From Isoetes taiwanensis (Eukaryota > Streptophyta > Lycopodiopsida > Isoetales > Isoetaceae), in assembly GCA_021234155.1 (NCBI GenBank), contig JAJEKV010000013.1, positions 4,272,028-4,336,027 on the forward strand: a stretch of DNA of 64,000 nt, given 5' to 3'. The notes below the pieces were generated by a model. That model saw only the letters and a list, made by a program, of their open reading frames with translations, was not told where the DNA came from and made no database searches. Position numbers and translations under genes: made by a program. Positions within the stretch are counted from its first letter, which is position 1, and each line of letters begins with the position of its first letter. Below, piece after piece: positions 34,906-44,870 of this stretch.

Positions 34906-35618
34906 GAACAAGGTATGACCTTATTGCTTCCACTTTTCAAACGTTAAATTTGGCAATCATTAGATAGAGGATGCTCTATGTAAGAAATGAGAAGTGATCA
35001 ACATGGGGACTTATTTAGCCCTTTTGTAAAATAGCTTTAAGTTCTAGAATTACTTTATCCAACAATATGCTAAACTTGCTAATTATAAATACCCAAGGCA
35101 TTGAATCAATCAAAGGAGATGGGTTCAACATTAATTTTATGGTTAAGACTAATGACGCCACATGTAAAATCGCAAAGCTTCGTGATTACTTGAATTCAAG
35201 TTGTTAGTACCTAAAAGCACAAATGGGATTTCAAATGTGTGATAGGCGATAGCCTAGTAATTCTAACAGACAAGTTTTTCAAACTAGAAAAGTGGGAATA
35301 GTGAAAGTAAAATGGTCTCGTGATTGTAAGAATGTTTTCTCATGAATTTGAGAATGTAATGAACATTGGGCCAATAAACACTTGCAGCAGGAACTATCAA
35401 AGGTTTGAACTTGGATATGGTAAGTTTAACACTACGTTGAGGACCAACACTTGGAGCATGAATTACCAAGGGTTTGAACATGTAAATAGTTAAGTTTAAC
35501 ACTCTCTTGATGACTTTGTATTTCACTTAAAACAGCATAACATTAGTGATCAATATGGTCAATTGCAGAAAAAATTGAGTTAAAGCTTCAAAGTAAAAGT
35601 TATACGATGGATGGGAAG

Positions 35619-35663
35619 AGGGACGTGCCACGATTACCAATGCATACGTGCAGACCATGTCAC
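35619..35663 (+). promoter_or_regulatory. Conserved upstream ACGTG-containing block, copy B
   Basis: GGGACGTGCCA and CCAATGCATACGTGCAG plus CCATGTCAC, matching the block at 11200-11253, placed about 200-245 bp before the ATG. The spacing to the ATG differs by only tens of bases between copies. Candidate bZIP/bHLH (ACGTG core) sites; inference only. Confidence 0.4.
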
Positions 35664-35862
35664 ACATCCTAAGACTTGAACAAGAGCAGCAACATTGCTT
35701 CAAAGGCATGACAAAATGCGCCAATCTCTGTAAATCCTTGACTTCAAATCAATACTCCTTTTTTCCAAATTCAGGTATTTCTTGAGTGCTAATTAGTTTT
35801 CTCTGTTTCTTGATAGGCGTTTCAGTAAAGGTTAGAAGATTCTTGTGTTCAAATTTCTCAAA

Positions 35863-38343
35863 ATGTCAGTATCATGTACTATGTCAGAAACCATGACTAC
35901 GGTCCTCCTCCTGTTTCTTCTTCTTTTTCTAGCTCCAGCATTAGGAGAAGACAATAATGCCACCAACTATAAAAGCACTCTAAAGTGGGGCTGGAATGTT
36001 ACGGTAGACTCTGCCAATGGCAATGACCATCTTAATCTCATTGGAACTGAACTAAGAGTCCGAAGCAGGACTCAAAATGCAGATACATGGTATTGGTTGG
36101 TCTTCATGCAAATAGAGGGCAGTCAACAATACTGGAAGCTTTCCATTGTGCTTTGGGATAATTATGTTGTGCAAGTAGTATGGTCAGTTGACCATGCCCT
36201 AGGAATTAATTCCACTCTCACTTTTGTAGAAAATGATGGCCTAATCTTAATAAATGAGGCCCATATCCCAGTCTGGTCTGCTTGCGTTCCTAATGCCACT
36301 GAGATTCACCTCAGCATAGATGGTTACATGTTCATTGTGGATCAGCATAATCAGTCACTTTGGAGCAGCTTTAATAGCCCAATAAACTACCTTGTTTGTG
36401 GGCAGGTTGTGAGAAATGGAACCAGGCTTTTAAGTGGAAACTATAGCTTTGCCATAGATTCCACTAGCGCTGCTCTTGATTACATGCAATATCCATATCA
36501 GAAATGGAGTCTTGACCCTAATTCCTTAGATGAAACTGTTTTTGCTGCGTTATGCTGTGATCAGTCTGGTGCATATCTCCAGATCCGTTCTGATGTTGGT
36601 AACGTCTCTGAAAACAACTATCTGCTCGTGAATTGGGTTGGCTGCAATGATTCACCATCCGTCACCCAAATTCTGAGCTTGTCTGTTGTAGCTGCAGACT
36701 ATGTAGCCTTTGCCTCTCTTGATGAAGGAACCTTTTCAATCACTAGATTGTGGGGAGATAAGAATTCAACCTTTCAAGGTCATGAAGCCTGCATCCTTCC
36801 TAACTCTTGTGGCCCGTATGGTTTGTGCGCAAATGGTAGCTGCCTTGGATGCGTATTGAATGATTCCTATGTACATCCTTTTACATCACAAAATGATTCA
36901 TCTAGCTGCAAATTCAGATACAATGCTGGCGACTGCGAAATGATAAGAATAAGTGGTATTGACTATTACCAAAACACTTATGCCCTGCCTAATGTGAATA
37001 GCATTGATGAACTTGACTGCAAGACACTTTGCACCAACAGACCTGGATGTGAAGTTGCATTTTATCAAGCTCAGCATAGGTATTGCTTTCTCGTTGATAA
37101 CGTAGAAAGTGTTAGATATGTAAATGAAAGTTATGCTGCTTTCTTCAAGGCATGCCAGCCATATAAGACAAACGCTACTCACAAAGGTGCTCTTCTTAAG
37201 TTAGTCATGCCTCTTGTAACTGCTTTCATAGTAGGTGTAGTAGCTTGTGGATTGCTTATTTTGACCATACGATGCAAAAATACCAAACGGGTGTGCAGAC
37301 ATAATGACGAAGATGAAGAAGAAGAAGAAGATGAGGTTCTGGCTGCATATTTATTTGAGTCAACTTTGAGGAAATTTCTACTTGGTGAACTAGAGGAAAT
37401 AACAAATGGTTTCAGGGAAAAGTTGGCATTGGGAGGTTTTGGAGTAGTGTACAAAGGAGTCTTAAAGAATGGAGGCTTTGTGGCTGTGAAGATCTTGAAC
37501 GAGTCTAGTCAATTGAAAGCACAAGATTTTTATGCTGAGCTTTCAATACTCAGCAGGGTGAGGCATTTAAACCTAGTCCAATTGTTGGGATTTTGTGCCA
37601 CTAAATCCATTAAAGCCTTGGTCTATGAATATATGGGAAAGGGCTCTCTTGATCACTGGATAACATGTGACAATGGAGAGCTAAGCTGGGAAACAAGGAT
37701 GAAAATAGCAGTTGGGTCAGCAAAAGGTTTGGCATATTTGCACGAGGAATGTGCAAGCAAAATTCTTCATTTGGATGTGAAGCCCGAAAACATTCTTTTG
37801 GATGAAAACTTTCTGCCCAAAGTGGCTGATTTTGGGCTTTCAAGGCTCATGGATAGGAAGGAAACTGGCATCTTCATGACCACATTACGTGGAACACCAG
37901 GTTATTTGTCACCAGAGCTATGCAAAGGGGGGGCTATTGATGTGAAGAGTGATGTTTACAGCTTTGGGATAGTCGTGATAGAGATTCTGTCAGGTCGTAA
38001 GTTTGGCCATATGAAAACACAAGAAATATGGGGCTACAGCAGCAATGACATGATTCATGAATTTGTAGATGAGAAGCTGAAAAAATCCTTCAATGTGGAC
38101 GAAGCAAAGAGGATGCTCAGTATAGCTCTTCTTTGCATCAACCAGGATCCTGCACTTAGGCCCATGATGTCTACTGTGGTTCAAATGCTAGAAAAAAAGC
38201 AAAGTATTCCCAGTATTTTGCTTCAATCACAACTTAAAAGAATGGACTCAACAGAAAGCGTGTTTTCATGCTCGACTGCATCCAATGAAAGTTCCTTGGA
38301 GTTCTCCAGTGTTAGGACTAACTCCAGCCTGCATGGCAGATAA
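35863..38343 (+). CDS. G-type lectin receptor-like serine/threonine kinase, copy B (826 aa, intronless)
   Basis: Paralogue of 11481-13943 with the same architecture: signal peptide about 1-28, B_lectin about 80-205, EGF-like cysteines about 310-330, PAN-like region about 358-432, transmembrane helix about 446-469, acidic juxtamembrane run, kinase about 515-776. The frame is open 18 bases further upstream but only from GTG, so the ATG at 35863, aligned with copy A, is the start. Differences by eye: the first glycine of the glycine loop is alanine (LALGGFG, Ala522), the acidic run is three residues longer (DEDEEEEEDE), VWSTAWVP is shortened to VWSACVP with an extra cysteine, and the activation-loop side has PELCKGGAID. 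Lys543, HLDVKPEN (Asp638), DFG and SPE are intact. Non-RD kinase. Probably functional, though the loop change may affect nucleotide binding. Confidence 0.95.
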   Translation: MSVSCTMSETMTTVLLLFLLLFLAPALGEDNNATNYKSTLKWGWNVTVDSANGNDHLNLIGTELRVRSRTQNADTWYWLVFMQIEGSQQYWKLSIVLWDNYVVQVVWSVDHALGINSTLTFVENDGLILINEAHIPVWSACVPNATEIHLSIDGYMFIVDQHNQSLWSSFNSPINYLVCGQVVRNGTRLLSGNYSFAIDSTSAALDYMQYPYQKWSLDPNSLDETVFAALCCDQSGAYLQIRSDVGNVSENNYLLVNWVGCNDSPSVTQILSLSVVAADYVAFASLDEGTFSITRLWGDKNSTFQGHEACILPNSCGPYGLCANGSCLGCVLNDSYVHPFTSQNDSSSCKFRYNAGDCEMIRISGIDYYQNTYALPNVNSIDELDCKTLCTNRPGCEVAFYQAQHRYCFLVDNVESVRYVNESYAAFFKACQPYKTNATHKGALLKLVMPLVTAFIVGVVACGLLILTIRCKNTKRVCRHNDEDEEEEEDEVLAAYLFESTLRKFLLGELEEITNGFREKLALGGFGVVYKGVLKNGGFVAVKILNESSQLKAQDFYAELSILSRVRHLNLVQLLGFCATKSIKALVYEYMGKGSLDHWITCDNGELSWETRMKIAVGSAKGLAYLHEECASKILHLDVKPENILLDENFLPKVADFGLSRLMDRKETGIFMTTLRGTPGYLSPELCKGGAIDVKSDVYSFGIVVIEILSGRKFGHMKTQEIWGYSSNDMIHEFVDEKLKKSFNVDEAKRMLSIALLCINQDPALRPMMSTVVQMLEKKQSIPSILLQSQLKRMDSTESVFSCSTASNESSLEFSSVRTNSSLHGR

Positions 38344-39104
38344 TTAGCTTGATTTTTCAGTTGGGCGACAGCTTGAGGAGCATATTGACAAACAATGCTT
38401 GCTTCTGTTGTTCCCTAGACCTTCATGGTCTATATTTACTGTCTATTGTGTTTTTCTTTTGTCTCAGGCATATTTTTAGCTTTGAGCATCTTTCACCACT
38501 TTGAAGACTAGCTAGTATTTTCTAGCAGAGAAAACGTTCCTGCCTCAAATTTGATAAAATTCTGATCCCCTTAGAATTGCACGTTGAAAAGAAATGGAGC
38601 CTGCTATAAAAAACAAACTGAATGTTTCAAACTAACAACTTTATATAGCCTCGTTAACCACCAGAATCTCACAAGCCCCTATGAAAGATTTCAAAACCAA
38701 TTCTGCATCTGCCCCGTTGCATTTATTTCCATCAAACACAATACTATAACTATCATAAGATTTAGAGCTCTGATGACAGCAAGGTTTCCATGCTTTATCA
38801 ATAAGATTTTGAGAGCTCCGATGAGAGCATAAGATTTTTATGCTTTCTCCAGAATGCATTTTTATGATCTTGTCACTATTTTACGCGTTTTACTTTTCAG
38901 ATGCGATGAGAGAAGTTCAACGAGATGAACTACAGCTCTTACCTGAAAATGGACGGCCACCGCATTTCAGCTGGTATCCGCATTTCAGCCCTTTCGAAGA
39001 ATGCAGGCAATTATCCGATAAGGTTCGCAAAAGATCTTTCTATGGTTTTTTAAAGGTTTGGGTAAGGTTTTAATATTTGGATTTGGCTTTTTTTCCTTTT
39101 TGTA

Positions 39105-39219
39105 TAGGGGAATGGAGGTTGGGACTCCATTCCCGGATTTGCAGGTGGGGTCCCGCGACCGGCGTTAGCCGGAGCGGTCACCAAAAAACGGGAATGGAGG
39201 ACCAACCTCCATTCCCCTA
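39105..39219. mobile_element. 115-bp foldback (MITE-like)
   Basis: TAGGGGAATGGAGGTTGG at the left end and CCAACCTCCATTCCCCTA at the right end are perfect inverted repeats; the pairing continues with small mismatches through CTCCATTCCCG/CGGGAATGGAG for about 31 bp per arm. The loop is GC-rich (CGACCGGCGTTAGCCGGAGC region). Flanking TTTTGTA/TACAAAA extends the symmetry. No transposase; likely a miniature inverted-repeat element. Confidence 0.85.
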
Positions 39220-39419
39220 CAAAATGGAAATAGGGGAGGAAAGATTTACAGAGCTGGTGCAACTCGAAGAAGGAAAAAAGAGAGAGATTTGCAAAAAGAA
39301 AAGGATTTACAGAGATTTTTGTTGCAGATCTTCTATCCTTGCTGCCGGCAACTACAGACATGCCATTGCAAAACGAAAAAGCTTGAAAAAGCTTGAAGAA
39401 GCTCGCGACTTGCGAACCC

Positions 39420-41490
39420 GTGACTCAAAAATCGTATGAAGAAGCCGCATGAAGGATCTGCTTGTGAGAAGAATCCGCGATGAAGAAGCCGCATGAAGGA
39501 TCAAGCGGCAAAGGAGCTCCAATTTAACCCTAAAAACAGAGGAACTTGCGCCACGGTCACGCCGGAATCGATAAACCCTACTTCCATTCCAGATATTTTT
39601 CGACGCCATGCGATGTCGTCATAAGAGTGGTCGCCAGAGAATAATGACGACCCTATTTCCATTTTGTTCTGGTTAATTTTAGAAAGCAGAGGTTCTTGAA
39701 TTTTTCTTTTTCGGGTCGCTACTGTGATTCATGCATCCGCTGAATTGGGAAGAGGACTTTCTTGAACGAGGTTTTTCGAAAGCAAATGGTGGCTAAGCGG
39801 CGTGATGGCTAGCGGCATCCCACTCTGTTATGGCACGGTTTTGGTTTTGCACCGGTTTTGGGATAAACACTATGTACGAGCATATCCTTTGGTTGCGGGA
39901 GCGGCTTGCGGATCCGGTGCACACTAGTTTGGGTTCACGGGGTTCAACTCCCCGGTCCTTCTGATGCATTTTTGCTTTTTGCTTGGTTCTTGTTCTTCAT
40001 GATTTTTGCTTCGTTCTTGTTCTTCACGGTTTTCGGTTGGTTCTTGCTTGGTTCTTGCTTTGGATTCGCTTCGGGGTTCAACTCCCTCCCGGTTCTTTTC
40101 CTTGTCAGATTGCGATTTTGCACATTCCAGATTGGAGTGGATCTCCAGGGGATTTATCCCCTGTTCGTCTGTCACCACGTTGAAGAGGCTGCTCTGCGTT
40201 GGCCTACATGTATTTATATACATATATACGTATTCGTTGTTTGAACTTGGGATAATGGTTTAAAACCCAATGGTTCAGTTAAAAAAAAAAATTGTGATAA
40301 GGTATGTGAAAAGAAGCAGCTTTTGTTTAGTACTTTTCCAGCTATAGTAACTCCTTATGTTTTTTTTTTTTTTTTTCAATGGATTTGGGCATATTCTTAA
40401 AAATATGCCAGATCTAGGGTCCACAAATATACATCTCACACCCCCGTATACTAGAGCACTCCCTTGCGTATGTATGTACATATAAAAATATGCATAAGAA
40501 TGACAAATACAATGCCACCAACTATTGCAAAGCCAAGAATTCTGCAAAAAAGCTGGCATCCGCTTCTGGACCTCTCCGGAACCTTCCAACCAACCAATTC
40601 GGCCGAGCATGCGCAATCTGAAAAAGAGCTTCAATTTTTGCTGCACAATTCGAAATACAGCTTTTAAAGCTTTGATATTGCAAACTATGAACCGCCAAAT
40701 TGAAAACAGAAGTGCATGAGAGAAGGCTTCAAACTTCCGGATTCAGACAGAAGGCTTCAAACTTCTGGATTCATAGCCTAGCTTCACAAAGAGTCGCTTG
40801 AGCTGCGCCTAAGCTGTGCCAATTTGTCCCAAGTCTTTGCTGCAGAATCAAGCGTCAATTGAAGGCGCAGACAAAGGCGCTGATAATCGGCGGGCACAGC
40901 GCAACTATATACATTTCGAATTACTCCACTGCATCGACTTTTGTCTTTTGGGCGAGGTAAGAGGACTATATTGGTGCCTATGTCTCAGTGAAGTGAACTT
41001 AGAGTTAATGTTTTAACAAATGTCATTGATAACTAGTATCTGTTAAGAATGCGCTGATAGTTGATGATCAATAGTACATAATTTATCCTAAAAGAATGCA
41101 TCACAAGGCACCCAAAAATAAAACCAATATAGGTTTTTTCCTTGGTTATGTGGGTTGATATCATTAAAAACCTTATATGGCTAAAGCATGTGGTTTCCTG
41201 ATGTGTTTTATTGACATGGTATTTTGACAAAGTAATTATCATTGGTTCATATATGTTTTTGAGCATGTTTAGTAGTAGTTCTTTAATATAGTACTTCATG
41301 TATGTGGTTTATTGATGTGGTATAGCATGGTGCTAAGAAAACACGGTATAATATAGTGCTTTATTAATATAGTTCTTAAAAGTGCTAAAATAAGGTGGTA
41401 AATTTCAATGGTTTTCAATGGGTTAAAATGTCAATTGATTAGTGGTCCAAAGCTTTCCTAGTTTATTGCATTCAAACCATAACGACACTG
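39420..41490. other. Spacer with simple repeats, no recognised gene
   Basis: GAAGAAGCCGCATGAAGGAT is repeated at about 39438 and 39483. Around 39970-40070, T-rich GGTTCTTG-type words recur (GGTTCTTGTTCTTCA, CGTTCTTGTTCTTCA, GGTTCTTGCTTGGTTCTTGC), and GGGGTTCAACTCC occurs twice (about 39939 and 40075). There are homopolymer tracts at about 40280 (A) and 40361 (T). The open frames here (for example 39906-40244) are Phe/Leu-rich products of the repeats and are not called as genes. Confidence 0.45.
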
Positions 41491-41499
41491 CATTCAAAC

Positions 41500-41992
41500 C
41501 ATAATGGTTTTCCACTAGAATGGAATGGTTTTTAACAAGCTAATAAATCACTAGCATGTTATTGTCAAACCATTGTGGTTTTCCAGTAGAATGTAATGGT
41601 TTCTTAACAAATTAAAAACTATAAATCAATGGTGTTTTATTGCTTGGTTTCCAATGGTTTTTTAACAAGTTAACTATAAATCACTAGCGTGTGATTGTCA
41701 AACCATAATAGTTTTCTAGTAGAATGCAATGGTTTCTTAACAAATAAAAAACTACAAATCACTGGTGTTTTATCGCTTAGGATGGAGTGGGAATGCAATG
41801 GTTTCTTCACAAATTAAAAACTATAAATCACTATTTTTTATTGTTGGGTTTTCCAATAGAATGCAATGGTTTCTTAACAAGTTAATAACTAGTAAAAACT
41901 ATAAGTCACTAGTGTTTTATTGCTTAGCATATGTAATAAGTTTCCCAGTGGAATGCAATGGTTTCTTAACAAGTTGAAAACTATAAATGACA
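41500..41992 (+). repeat. Tandem array of AATGCAATGGTTTCTTAACAA units
   Basis: About six or seven imperfect units of 75-95 bp, each with AATGxAATGGTTTCTTAACA, AAAACTATAAATCACTAG and TGTTTTATTG or CAAACCAT. Unit length varies by small indels. An old local tandem array, no coding content. Confidence 0.85.
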
Positions 41993-42039
41993 GCGCGACA
42001 TTTTCTAAAATACAAAAATTCAAGTGCAACAATTTTTTC

Positions 42040-42080
42040 AATAATAAAAGGGAGCTCAGAGGATTCGAACCTCTGCTGAA
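42040..42080 (-). other. tRNA T-arm-like sequence
   Basis: The minus strand reads CAGAGGTTCGAATCCTCTG, a perfect 5-bp stem with the canonical TTCGAAT T-loop, followed by AGCTCCC. No D-arm, anticodon arm or matching 5' acceptor strand can be placed upstream (right side), so this is not a functional tRNA. It may be a tRNA pseudogene piece or the head of a decayed SINE. Confidence 0.4.
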
Positions 42081-42589
42081 TCTTTATCTCTAACAATCTA
42101 ACACATTAAGATCTCTGAAAAAATATTTTTCTCCTAACTCTTAAGCTCATTCAGCTGATACTTCAATTCCAAAAACATGAGAACTACTTCCAAAACATTA
42201 GAGTTAGAAAAGTTTTCATCATCAACTATAGTTCGAATGCAAGAACCATCTCATGCTTTAGGTACTGCAAATTTAAACCTAAATTCTGGTAAGTTCTGAT
42301 ACAAAAGAAGCAAAGGCAAAACTCATGCTCAAACAATGTGGACATAAAGATGAAATCTTATCTGGTGGGTGATAACGCTGCAAAACTTGATATTGTAGTT
42401 AGGCTTGCTCCAGATTTAAAATATTCAAGAAAATCAATCTACAATGGAGAAAACCAATTTAAAAGCAATACAGAAAAAGTCTTGCTCAGCAATGATCAGG
42501 GATTCAAACTCTTGCTCAGGACGAGAATCTATAGCATTACTTTCTGAAACCCTAGGCGCTCTGAAACCCTGGGCGCTCTGAAAGCCGGT

Positions 42590-43430
42590 CACACGTTTTC
42601 AATCATAACTAGAAGTCCGTTTCAGCCGAAATCTGTTGCGTTGGAAAGCCATCTCAGAGTTCTTTCTATTGGTATGTGATTTGCATATGTTTCGCTGATT
42701 ATTTTACATCAGAAACACAGATTTTTGGGCTGCAAATTGGGGTCCCAAAAAAACCCTGAAGTGCTGCTGGTGCTGCCCAAACACTTTTAATCATATCTGG
42801 AGATCAAGGACTCCGTTTTTGCTGAAATTTATTGCGTTGGAAAGTCATCTCAGATTTCTTCCTATTGGTATGTAATTTGTATATGTTTTCTATAATTTTT
42901 CTCTGCAAAAACTCGAACTTTCTGGCTGCAAATCGAGGGTGCAAAAAAAAACCCTGAAGTGCTCGTGGTATTGTCCACATATTTTCTATCGTATCTGGCG
43001 GATTTTAACTCCGTTTTAGCTGAAATTTGTCACGTTGGAAAGCTCCCTCAGTGATCTTTCTGAAGGTATGTGATTTGCATGTGTTTGAATGGTGTTTCCA
43101 TAGCAAAAACACAGATTTACAGCCTGCACCACCACTTTGTAGTTCATATTACATTTTTGTTCATATCTCTTTCTCTGTGACTCGGTTTCTCATGAAATTT
43201 ATATCTTTGGAAAGCTCTTTCAGAGTTCTTTCAAAGATATTTTATGTTGCTAATGTTTAGACAGGATTTCAGAGCAAAAACAACAGATTTTCAGTGCTGG
43301 CTTTAGGGTTTCCATTGTTCGATTTTTCAAAGCACTATATACTTTTTTTCATATCTATTGATCTCAAAATTGTTTTTGGGAGCAATGCATATCATTGGAA
43401 TTCTTGTTCTCGCGGATGATTATAAAGACA
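42590..43430 (+). repeat. Degenerate ~190-bp tandem array with GTTGGAAAGC core
   Basis: Four to five units begin near 42596, 42786, 42984, 43153 and 43334. Each carries an 'ATCATATCT' start, a CCGTTTxxGCTGAAATTTGT-like word, TTGGAAAGCxxxCTCAG, TTCTTTCxxxxGGTATGTGATT and AAAAACACAGATTTxxxGCTG. Units diverge progressively to the right. The word set around CGTTGGAAAGCTC is, from experience, common in plant LTR-retrotransposon or satellite DNA; identity of the element is not established. Confidence 0.8.
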
Positions 43431-43609
43431 TATGGTTTGTACACATTCACTTAAGATCTGAGAGGAGAAAACAACAAGTTTTTGCAACCCGGTTTTGAGA
43501 CGGGATTCAGAGGGTGTGATACCATCCAATCACCTTGGCTTAAAGCATCTACATGCTGAAGCCTTGCTGCACGCGCGCCCGTAAGGGGAAAACCATTGCT
43601 TATTTTCAT

Positions 43610-44034
43610 TTCGCATGCCGCCCGTGAAGGTGGCAGAGGTTGCACTAGAGGTTGCACTTGATTTATGCACTTGAACACTTTCGCATGTGTCCAGAAGGTG
43701 AAAGAGCCCGCACTTGCTTCTTGCACTTGGAAGCCCGCACCTTCCTCGACACGGAAGCTTTCGTGAGGCCGCCCTGTAAAAGGACAGAGGTTGTGCATCA
43801 TCAAAGTGCTTGTGGCTTTCGCAAGCCGCCCTCGTAAGGTGGGCAGGTTGCACTAGAGGTGGGCGCTTTGATTTATGCACTTGAACACTTTCGCCGGTGT
43901 GTCCGTCAGAAGGTGAAAGAGCCCCGCGACTTTGCTTCTTGCACTTGGAAGCCTCGCTACCGCTTCGACATCGGAAGCTTTCGTGACGCGGAAAAGGCGT
44001 AGGTGGTGCATCATCAAAGTGCTTTTGAGGCTTT
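43610..44034 (+). repeat. Two tandem ~212-bp units
   Basis: Unit 1 is about 43610-43818 and unit 2 about 43819-44034, with the start of a third at 44035. Shared words: TTGCACTAGAGGT, GATTTATGCACTTGAACACT, GAAGGTGAAAGAGCCC, CTTCTTGCACTTGGAAGCC, CGGAAGCTTTCGTGA, GTGCATCATCAAAGTGCTT. GC-rich compared with the array to its left. It adjoins the first LTR unit. Minus-strand ORFs across it are repeat artefacts. Confidence 0.88.
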
Positions 44035-44061
44035 CGCAATGCCGCCTGAGGGTGACATGAT

Positions 44062-44654
44062 CGTTAGTCCTGTGCCTCCCGGTATGCAGTGACTATTCAT
44101 GCATCTGACGGACGGTGTCAGTCCAAGGATCCATCCGCCGCACGGGTCGGATCGTCCAAGGCCCAAAGAAGACCAAGCGGCCAGATCACTTGATCAAAGC
44201 CCGGGTCGCTACCAAGAGCGCCGCCAGACAAGTGACGGCCCGCCACCGCCCAAGGTCGGCGTCGGCGTGATTCTAGGCACTTCAAGAGGCACCGCCGGCT
44301 TTCTCAAATCGGGGCCTCCTTCCGTGAGTCGGCACCGAGATCGGTCAGAGTGGCTATATTGGGCCAAAGGCCATTGTACTATATATATGACTAGAGCTAG
44401 CACATGAGTTTTTAGATGAGTTTTGAGTCTTGTCTCTTTTAGGTCTTCTCTCGATTATAGAGCTCATGTATGTTCATCATTGATATCAAGGAAGCTTATC
44501 ATTTTCCTCTCATTGTTCTCTTTTGTTCTGTTTTCTTCTTCTTGTTCTCTTCTTGCAAATCCCGCGTGACATAGTCCCCCTGTTCTCTGTTAGATCCACG
44601 GGTCCTCGGAGGGTCTGTCTTGCGGGGAGTTCCCGAACCTGACCCCAAACATCG
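44062..44654 (+). repeat. LTR unit A (593 bp)
   Basis: First of four related units. It contains GACTATTCATGCATCTGACG, GATTCTAGGCACTTCAAGAG, a TATA region (TACTATATATATGACTAG, about 44387-44405), TGATATCAAGGAAGCTTATC, and a T-rich tract ending ATCCCGCGTGACA, then an 83-bp tail with TTAGATCCACGGGTCCTC. Its 5' end is slightly eroded (GTTAGTCC instead of TGTTAGTCC). It is directly followed by unit B. Confidence 0.85.
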
Positions 44655-44870
44655 TGTTAGTCTGTGCCTCCAGTACGGGACTATTCATGCATCTGACCGG
44701 ACTGGTCAGGGTCCAAGGATCCATGATCGCACGGGCCGGGCCGTCCAAGGCCCAAATAGGAAGACCAAGCGGCCAGACCACGCAGATCAAAGCCCTGGTC
44801 ACGCTACCAAGAGGCGCCCCGCCAGACTAGGCAACGGCAGGCTCCACCACCTCCGCGACCCTCGCCGGCT
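44655..44870 (+). repeat. LTR unit B (5' part only, truncated)
   Basis: Starts TGTTAGTCTGTGCCTCC and follows the other units through the ACCAAGAGGCGCC region, then loses similarity near CGCCGGCTTTTG at about 44870. It lacks the TATA region and R/U5 part. It is fused directly to internal retroelement sequence. Confidence 0.8.

Larger units (their letters stand above)
35175..38900 (+). repeat. Receptor-kinase segmental duplication, copy B
   Basis: Direct-orientation partner of 10490-14470, about 24.5 kb downstream, including about 670 bp of promoter and about 550 bp of 3' flank. Copy B's promoter is some 300 bp shorter than copy A's because it lacks several segments, and its 3' flank has an internal ~55-bp duplication of AGAGCTCxGATGA(G/C)AGCA (near 38765 and 38813). 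The intervening 20 kb contains no other copy. Confidence 0.88.

Noticed and set aside
35845-35862. Six-codon N-terminal extension of kinase copy B
   Set aside because: It begins with GTG, not ATG, and the aligned ATG at 35863 is conserved with copy A.
39906-40263. Overlapping 66-112-codon plus ORFs rich in Phe/Leu
   Set aside because: Encoded by imperfect GGTTCTTG repeats; all three frames are open for the same reason and none shows a domain.
42040-42120. Possible tRNA gene on the minus strand
   Set aside because: Only the T-arm is present; no anticodon arm, D-arm or matching acceptor stem.
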